Of a stretch of 10,454 bases of DNA, positions 6,229-10,454 are shown piece after piece. The stretch is taken from assembly GCA_964431545.1 (NCBI GenBank), contig CAYSLC010000192.1:1-10454 (forward strand), given 5' to 3'. The DNA comes from CAYSLC01 sp964431545 (GTDB lineage Bacteria > Desulfobacterota > Desulfobacteria > Desulfobacterales > JAABSP01). A program made the translations under genes and the position numbers. Positions within the stretch are counted from its first letter, which is position 1, and the number at the start of each line of letters is the position of its first letter. The notes beneath the pieces are model-generated. The model did not search any database. It saw only the letters and a list, made by a program, of their open reading frames with translations, and had not been told where the DNA came from.

Positions 6229-7842
6229 TCAGTTCTTTCCATCGAGCAGCGCGGCCGTCTTCACCATCCGGATGAACTCCCGCCGGTCGCCGCTCTCATC
6301 CGTGCCCACGGCGTCCTCGGCAAGGTCGCGGACCCCCGCATAGGTCAACGTCCCCTTGAACTTCGAATCCCGCAGGAGCATCCCGAACCCGGCCACGGCC
6401 GCCGAGAAGCGGAAGTTGTCCGAGGTCTCCGCCAAGGCCACGTCGCCGTCGACCACCGGCACTTCGATCAACCGGCTCGAATCCGATTTCGGCGGCTTGT
6501 ACCGCAGCTTGATGGTCATGATCTCCGGACTCCCGGCGGCGGTTTCCTTGGTGACCCGCTTCTGGTATTTCAGGTCGTCCGTGGATCGATCGTCCCCGGT
6601 GGCGGGCTCGATCTCGTACAGGGCGGTGACCGTGTGCCCGGCCCCGAGTTCCCCGGCGTCCTTGGTGTCGTCGTCGAAGTCCTCCCGGTCCAGCACCCGG
6701 TTCTCGTACCCGATGAGCCGCCAGGCCGCCACCCGGGTCGGGTTGAACTCGATCTGGATCTTCACGTCCTTGGCGATGGTGAACATGTTGGCCCGCATCT
6801 GGCGGACGAAGACCTTCTCCGCCTCCCGGATGTTGTCGATGTAGAAGTAGTTACCGTTGCCGGCGTTGGAGATCCGTTCCATCCGGCCGTCCTTGTAGTT
6901 GCCCATGCCGAACCCGCAGATGGTCAGGTAGATGTCGTCCTTGCGCCGCTTTTCGATGAGTCGCACCAGTTCCGACGTGGAGGAGACCCCCACGTTGAAG
7001 TCGCCGTCCGTGGCCAGGATGACCCGGTTGTTCCCGTCCGCGATCCGGTTCTCCCTGGCCACGGAATAGGCGAGTTCGATGCCCGCCTTTCCCGCCGTGG
7101 CGCCGCCGGCCTCGAGCTTGTCCAGGGCCGAGATGATCGTTTCCCGCTCCGTGGCGGGAGTGGAGGGCAGGACCAGCCCGGCGGACCCGGCGTATGCCAC
7201 GATGGCGATCCGGTCCTTATCGCCCAGCTCCTTCAACAATAGCTTGAGAGACTTCTTGAGGAGGGGAAGCTTGGCATGATGGCTCATCGAGCCCGATGAG
7301 TCCACCAGGAAGACCAGGTTGCTCGGCCGGGGATCGTCTATGTCGAGGGGCTTTCCCTGGAGGCCGATGTGGATCAGCCGGTTCCCCGGTTTCCAGGGGC
7401 ACCGGGAGATCTCGGTCGTCACCGAGAAGGGGTGTTCGCCGGCCGGCGGTGGATAGTCGTAGTCGAAGTAGTTGATCATCTCCTCGATGCGCACCGCGTC
7501 CTTGGGGGGCGGTTGATCCATGCCGATGAACCGGCGGACGTTGCTGTAGCTGGCCGTGTCCACGTCGATGGAGAAGGTGGAGAGAGGGTGTTCCACCGTC
7601 TTTTTGAACGCGTTTTCCTGAATCCGGTCATACTCCTCGGTGTTGAAGTCGACCGGCGCGGGTTCCATCCCCGCGGGCGCCGCCATCATCTCCATGGACG
7701 GCTTGGAGAGGGCCGCGAGCTTCATGGGCCCTCCGTCCAGGGTCCTCTCGGTGCATCCGATCCCCGCGAGTAGAAGAACGCCAAAAACGGCAAGGATCAT
7801 GCGTTTCTCCATCAAGAAGTTGATTCCCCTTTCGCGTTTCAT
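6229..7842 (-). CDS. VWA-domain lipoprotein (YfbK-like: von_Willebrand N-terminal domain, VWA, DUF3520)
   Basis: A 537-residue protein. ATG 7842 follows GGAGG at 7 nt. A hydrophobic N-terminus ends AGIGC (Cys30), close to a lipobox although position -3 is Gly rather than Leu, so lipidation is likely but not certain. Residues about 65-165 match the N-terminal extension of this family (HPLSTFSIDVDTASYSNVRR; EEMINYFDYDYP). The VWA domain (about 175-350) has an intact metal-ion-dependent adhesion site: DSSGS (181-185), Thr249 in GGATAG, and ATDGDFN with Asp279. The remainder is the DUF3520 C-terminal region. E. coli YfbK has the same architecture; its function is not established. It probably binds a partner protein through a divalent metal at the cell envelope. 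It lies 58 bp after the methyltransferase gene, with a candidate promoter of its own. Confidence 0.93.
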   Translation of the reverse strand: MKRERGINFLMEKRMILAVFGVLLLAGIGCTERTLDGGPMKLAALSKPSMEMMAAPAGMEPAPVDFNTEEYDRIQENAFKKTVEHPLSTFSIDVDTASYSNVRRFIGMDQPPPKDAVRIEEMINYFDYDYPPPAGEHPFSVTTEISRCPWKPGNRLIHIGLQGKPLDIDDPRPSNLVFLVDSSGSMSHHAKLPLLKKSLKLLLKELGDKDRIAIVAYAGSAGLVLPSTPATERETIISALDKLEAGGATAGKAGIELAYSVARENRIADGNNRVILATDGDFNVGVSSTSELVRLIEKRRKDDIYLTICGFGMGNYKDGRMERISNAGNGNYFYIDNIREAEKVFVRQMRANMFTIAKDVKIQIEFNPTRVAAWRLIGYENRVLDREDFDDDTKDAGELGAGHTVTALYEIEPATGDDRSTDDLKYQKRVTKETAAGSPEIMTIKLRYKPPKSDSSRLIEVPVVDGDVALAETSDNFRFSAAVAGFGMLLRDSKFKGTLTYAGVRDLAEDAVGTDESGDRREFIRMVKTAALLDGKN

Positions 7843-7899
7843 GTAACCCTCCTCTTTGTGGATGGTGAGGTTGCGGCCGACATCGAAGTCGCTCCCATC

Positions 7900-7923
7900 T
7901 TTATAGACCAAATCCGTGGAAAG
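7900..7923 (-). promoter_or_regulatory. Candidate promoter for the VWA gene inside the methyltransferase 3' end
   Basis: On the minus strand TTTCCAC precedes TTGGTCTATAAA, giving a TATAAA -10 box (7900-7905) about 58 bp upstream of the VWA start codon. No good -35 hexamer is seen. The same two blocks recur upstream of the methyltransferase gene at 9081-9099, which argues for a shared element. It overlaps the last codons and the TAA stop of the methyltransferase. Confidence 0.35.
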
Positions 7924-8854
7924 ATCCATTCGTGCTGGCGGCTCGGGACTGTAACACTAGGTATTTCAGATGCCGCTCATCGGTTCCGCAGCATCCGCCC
8001 AGGATTTGTACCCCGTACTCCCGATTCAAGGAGATCATCCGATTTCCCCAGTCCGCGATATCATCCGACCGCATCTCCCCGGACCCGTCCAGATCGGCGT
8101 GATCCAGGGAAGATCCGTTGGCCTGGTACCCGATCAACCGGGCGAACGTCGCTTCCGGCTGTTGCGATGCATTCAGAAATGACGGATAGGCGCAATTGAC
8201 CATGTATCCCAGCGGCGGCGTTTCGCAAACGGCGTCGATATGCCGGAAGGCTTCATCCAGAGCGGTCCCGTCGAGGATCTTCCCCCGCCGGTTTATGACA
8301 AAACTGATGATGTAGGGCAGATCGGTCCTCCCCATGGCCCGGGCCAGGCCTTCGGCTTCGGGCAGGCAGGGGACCGTCGCCGCCAGGAGCAGGTCCGGCC
8401 CGGCCTCGGCCAGGCGTTGGGCCTGCCATCCGTGAAATGCCTCGGCTTCATCGGCCGGCAGCCCCTGGGCCGGATCATAGGCGTCGTTTTTCGGCCCCAG
8501 CAATCCGCCGATGAGAATGCGGCCGGACCGTGCGGCGTTCTCGTCCCGCAACCCTTTGACATACCGAACGGCGTCGCCGTTGACATCCATTGCCACGCCG
8601 GCCGCCGCAACCCGCTCTCGATTGGCCCTCCAGGTGGGAGAACAGATCAAGATCGGTACGCCGGCCTCGATTCCCACCGAAATGTATCGTTGATACAGCT
8701 GGTCCATGGCCGCTTTTCCGGCCGTGTCATACATCAGCAGAGCGTTTTGCAGATCCGGGTCCAGCGTCGCCTGACCCGTTCGTTTCAGGATCTCGATGAC
8801 CGCGGCCTCGATCAGGATCAGGTGATTCTTGTCTAAAAGTGTCTGAATTTCCAT
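7901..8854 (-). CDS. Divergent homocysteine S-methyltransferase family protein
   Basis: A 317-residue TIM-barrel protein of the family that moves a methyl group onto homocysteine to form methionine. The zinc ligands are present: MVNC with Cys221 and GGCCGT with Cys288 and Cys289. The N-terminal signature, usually like DGAMGT, is replaced by LIEAAVIEILKR (14-25), with Glu where the usual Asp binds the substrate amino group. This points to a distinct clade whose donor or acceptor may differ. Cysteine in CSPTWRANRERV (71-82) is also notable. ATG 8854 is chosen because it places the first beta strand where the family has it; the ribosome site is weak (GGAA). In-frame ATG 8878 or GTG 8950 (GGGAGG 10 nt upstream) would extend it by 8 or 32 residues. 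No S-adenosylmethionine or cobalamin riboswitch was recognised upstream. Confidence 0.85.
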   Translation of the reverse strand: MEIQTLLDKNHLILIEAAVIEILKRTGQATLDPDLQNALLMYDTAGKAAMDQLYQRYISVGIEAGVPILICSPTWRANRERVAAAGVAMDVNGDAVRYVKGLRDENAARSGRILIGGLLGPKNDAYDPAQGLPADEAEAFHGWQAQRLAEAGPDLLLAATVPCLPEAEGLARAMGRTDLPYIISFVINRRGKILDGTALDEAFRHIDAVCETPPLGYMVNCAYPSFLNASQQPEATFARLIGYQANGSSLDHADLDGSGEMRSDDIADWGNRMISLNREYGVQILGGCCGTDERHLKYLVLQSRAASTNGSFHGFGL

Positions 8855-9030
8855 ACCGTTTTCCACATAGGCTCCCATCACCAGGGCACTATCGGCAACT
8901 ATCGCGGGGCCTTTTCCCTGTGGGTTTGCCCCCGCAATCCCCGGTATCACAAGATGAATTCCTCCCGATAACCGCTTCACGCCGTTCGTCTTGAGCAAAG
9001 CGGATGACCTTCTGGTCGGACGACTTTCCC

Positions 9031-9073
9031 AGGGGGCCGAATCCGGACCGCGCATTTTCGGATTCGGCCCCCT
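9031..9073. repeat. Perfect 15-bp inverted repeat
   Basis: AGGGGGCCGAATCCG (9031-9045) is the exact reverse complement of CGGATTCGGCCCCCT (9059-9073), with a 13-nt centre. Neither side is followed by a clean T-run, so it is not a typical intrinsic terminator. Read leftward it begins one base after the predicted start of the methyltransferase transcript, so it would form a strong 5' hairpin or act as an operator. Confidence 0.9.
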
Positions 9074-9080
9074 ATCTCTA

Positions 9081-9110
9081 TTTATAGACCAAGTGGAAAA
9101 GAAACGCCAA
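9081..9110 (-). promoter_or_regulatory. Candidate promoter for the methyltransferase gene
   Basis: On the minus strand TTGGCG (9105-9110, four of six matches to the -35 consensus) is separated by 18 bp from TATAAA (9081-9086, five of six). Predicted transcription would start near 9074, directly before the 15-bp inverted repeat, with a leader of about 220 nt. Confidence 0.45.
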
Positions 9111-9161
9111 CCGCGCCGGGTTTGTATTTGCCGGTTTTCAGCAGTGAGGGAGCCAAATCTT

Positions 9162-9191
9162 TTGACCGCCGGTTCGTTGGTGTGGTAAATT
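9162..9191 (+). promoter_or_regulatory. Candidate promoter for the stress-protein / GAF genes
   Basis: TTGACC (9162-9167, five of six matches) and TAAATT (9186-9191, four of six) are separated by 18 bp. Transcription would start near 9198 and leave a leader of about 185 nt before the stress-protein ATG. Confidence 0.35.
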
Positions 9192-9382
9192 GAGGGGTAT
9201 TTGAGGATTCGTTTCGGTCTCTTCCGCTGATGCGGCATCTCCCACCGACCCCTCCGGACCTCGGAAGACAAACGCCAGCGACGGTTCCCGCGCCACCTCC
9301 GCCGAAATCCTCCCTTCCCAACGAACGGTTCCACCCAAATCCCGAACCTTCCAGGTCGCGAGACACGAGAAAGGAGGGCGAC

Positions 9383-9850
9383 ATGAGCCGGCGAAAGGTT
9401 TTGGTTCCTTACAACTTCACCCTGTACGATCAGCAGGCCCTGGACTTCGTCACCCATCGGTTCGCCCGGGAGAAGGAGGACGTCGAGGTGACGCTGTTCC
9501 ACGCCTACACCCCCGTCCCCGAGATCCAGGTGCGGGGCAATCCCATCATGGAGAAGATGTCCGCCAATCTCAACTACCTGCGCCAGCAGCTCAAGGAAAA
9601 GGAGGAGGCGCTGAAGGCGGCCCGGAACCGGCTGGTGGCCGGCGGGTTTCCGTCCGGCCAGGTCCACCATGTGTTCAAGGCCCTGAAACGGGACGTGGCC
9701 CAGGAGATCGTCACCCATGTCCGGGACAACCGGATCGATATGGTGGTCCTGTCCCGGACCCCGGAGGGGATCACCAGCTTCTTCAAGTCGAGCGTGTCGG
9801 ACAAGGTCACCAAGGCGCTCAAGGATACCGCCGTCTTCGTGGTCAGCTAG
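9383..9850 (+). CDS. Universal stress protein (Usp) family protein
   Basis: A 155-residue cytoplasmic protein. ATG 9383 follows AAAGGAGG at 5 nt. It has the Usp fold order: first strand KVLVPYNFTLYDQQALDFV (5-23), VEVTLFHAY (34-42), a charged helix (about 58-85) that may form a coiled coil, and the last strands DMVVLSRTP (119-127) and DTAVFVV (148-154). The ATP-binding Usp motif (GxxG, about nine residues, then GS/T) is not intact: the region reads LSRTPEGITSFFKSSVSDKV, so it probably does not bind ATP in the usual way, as in E. coli UspA-type proteins. A GAF-domain gene follows 59 bp downstream on the same strand and is probably co-transcribed. Confidence 0.88.
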   Translation: MSRRKVLVPYNFTLYDQQALDFVTHRFAREKEDVEVTLFHAYTPVPEIQVRGNPIMEKMSANLNYLRQQLKEKEEALKAARNRLVAGGFPSGQVHHVFKALKRDVAQEIVTHVRDNRIDMVVLSRTPEGITSFFKSSVSDKVTKALKDTAVFVVS

Positions 9851-9909
9851 GGATCCGGACCGGTTGCGCCCGGCCGGACATCCAAAAGACAGGCACAAGG
9901 AGGATTGCC

Positions 9910-10454
9910 ATGGCCGAACAGAACATGAACATCGATGTGGTCCGGCTGGTCATCGAGACCATCACGGACTCCGACAATCTGGATATCATGGCCAGCCGCG
10001 TCACCCAGCTTCTGGTGGGGGCCCTGGGGATCAAGGGGGCGACGATCTTCGTGGTCAACCCTGAAACCGAGGAGCTGGAGGTCCTGGCCAGCTCGGGCCT
10101 GAGCCTCGACTACGTCAACAAGGGGCCGATCCTGGTGGACAAGAGCATCCGGCTCGCCTCCAACCGGGAGCCGGTGATCATCGGCGACGTGACCCAGAGC
10201 GACAGGCTCCAGTACCCGGAAAAGGCCAAGGACGAGGGGATCATGGCCATCGTCTCCTTTCCCATCACCGTCCGGGGCAAGATCATCGGGGCCCTGCGCC
10301 TCTACCACTCGGCCGCCTGGGACGTCCCGGACAAGGACGCCGCCTACATCCATGTCCTCTCCCAGAACATCGGCATGGCCCTGATGTACTTCCGCCTGGC
10401 CACCGCCGTCTCCGAGGTGAAGGACGTGGTCAACGAGATCCATTCGGTCTGGCT
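9910..10454 (+). CDS. GAF-domain sensor protein, 3' end outside window
   Basis: The frame opens at ATG 9910, with AAGGAGG 6 nt upstream, and runs off the right edge after 181 complete codons. There is no signal peptide or membrane segment, so it is cytoplasmic. Residues about 20-165 form a GAF domain: a first helix (LDIMASRVTQLLVGALG), GATIFVVNPETEELEVLASSGL (about 43-64), the linker helix region EPVIIGDVTQ, and the final strands IMAIVSFPITVRGKIIGALRLY. GAF domains bind small ligands or chromophores and regulate signalling outputs. No output domain is visible before the edge. Its place behind a stress protein suggests a shared stress or energy-signalling role; the ligand cannot be told from sequence. 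Confidence 0.85.
   Translation, partial: MAEQNMNIDVVRLVIETITDSDNLDIMASRVTQLLVGALGIKGATIFVVNPETEELEVLASSGLSLDYVNKGPILVDKSIRLASNREPVIIGDVTQSDRLQYPEKAKDEGIMAIVSFPITVRGKIIGALRLYHSAAWDVPDKDAAYIHVLSQNIGMALMYFRLATAVSEVKDVVNEIHSVW

Larger units (their letters stand above)
8855..9382. other. Divergent intergenic region between methyltransferase and stress-protein genes
   Basis: This 528-bp stretch separates leftward and rightward genes. I see no gene in it: open frames on both strands lack ribosome sites in the right place or known domains. It holds candidate promoters for both directions, a perfect 15-bp inverted repeat (9031-9073) and a possible 9-bp hairpin in the methyltransferase leader (8901-8938, one G-U pair). 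The segment immediately upstream of 8854 may be coding if the GTG 8950 start is used. Confidence 0.5.

Noticed and set aside
6091..7242. Plus-strand open frame of 383 codons opposite the VWA gene
   Set aside because: Shadow of the VWA gene, with low-complexity composition rich in Val, Gly, Asp and His.
8855..9030. Cobalamin, SAM, SAH or cyclic-di-GMP riboswitch before the methyltransferase
   Set aside because: G-rich and GGCAAACC-like pieces were compared by eye with remembered consensus cores; none matched beyond short strings.
8855..9898. Minus-strand in-frame extension of the methyltransferase through the stress-protein gene
   Set aside because: Most of it is antisense to the stress protein and rich in His/Gly/Asp, with no domain. 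Only the last 32 codons before 8854 remain possible.
1..10454. CRISPR array, tRNA, rRNA, transposase or prophage genes
   Set aside because: No regularly spaced repeats, cloverleaf-like sequence or recombinase motifs were seen by reading both strands.

Overview
The window is high-GC bacterial DNA, gene-dense, with Gram-negative features: Sec signal peptides, lipoprotein signals and periplasmic sulfur-handling proteins. The gene mix (periplasmic tandem rhodanese, split YeeE/YedE transporter, large VWA lipoprotein, AAA_35-type ATPase fused to a PD-(D/E)XK domain, Usp and GAF signalling proteins) fits a deltaproteobacterial or Desulfobacterota-like genome. That placement is an inference from gene content and base composition; no rRNA or other taxonomic marker is present.

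Layout. Nine genes lie on the minus strand and are read right to left. They are a divergent homocysteine S-methyltransferase family protein (7901-8854), a VWA lipoprotein (6229-7842), an ATPase-nuclease fusion (4533-6125), an exported CxxC protein of unknown function (3859-4470), an unknown lipoprotein (3077-3784), an exported tandem rhodanese (1718-2836), the two halves of a split YeeE/YedE transporter (1169-1714 and 561-1172), and a small exported CPWC protein that runs off the left edge (1-252). A divergent intergenic region of about 530 bp (8855-9382) separates them from two plus-strand genes, a universal stress protein (9383-9850) and a GAF-domain protein that runs off the right edge (from 9910).

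The most coherent unit is 561-2836: rhodanese, transporter half A and transporter half B. The gaps are 3 bp and then an ATGA overlap, so translation is probably coupled. YeeE/YedE proteins are thiosulfate or sulfur-compound importers (TsuA is the characterised example) that use conserved cysteines; here each half carries a single cysteine in the expected motif. The rhodanese has exactly two cysteines: the catalytic one in its second rhodanese domain, and one at the third-last residue, at the end of a natural Gly-Ser linker ending in Cys-Gly-Gly. This recalls the carrier arm of SoxY. I propose, as inference, that the protein passes persulfide sulfur from its active site along a swinging arm, possibly to the adjacent transporter.

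Upstream of the rhodanese lie a possible 9-codon Cys-Gly-Cys leader ORF, a 6+6 bp inverted repeat next to a TATAAA box, and a pair of 8-bp direct repeats 21 bp apart. The divergent region holds a perfect 15-bp inverted repeat just downstream of a candidate promoter for the methyltransferase gene. That promoter shares sequence with a candidate promoter at the 3' end of the same gene, in front of the VWA gene. No tRNA, rRNA, CRISPR array, transposase or insertion sequence was seen.
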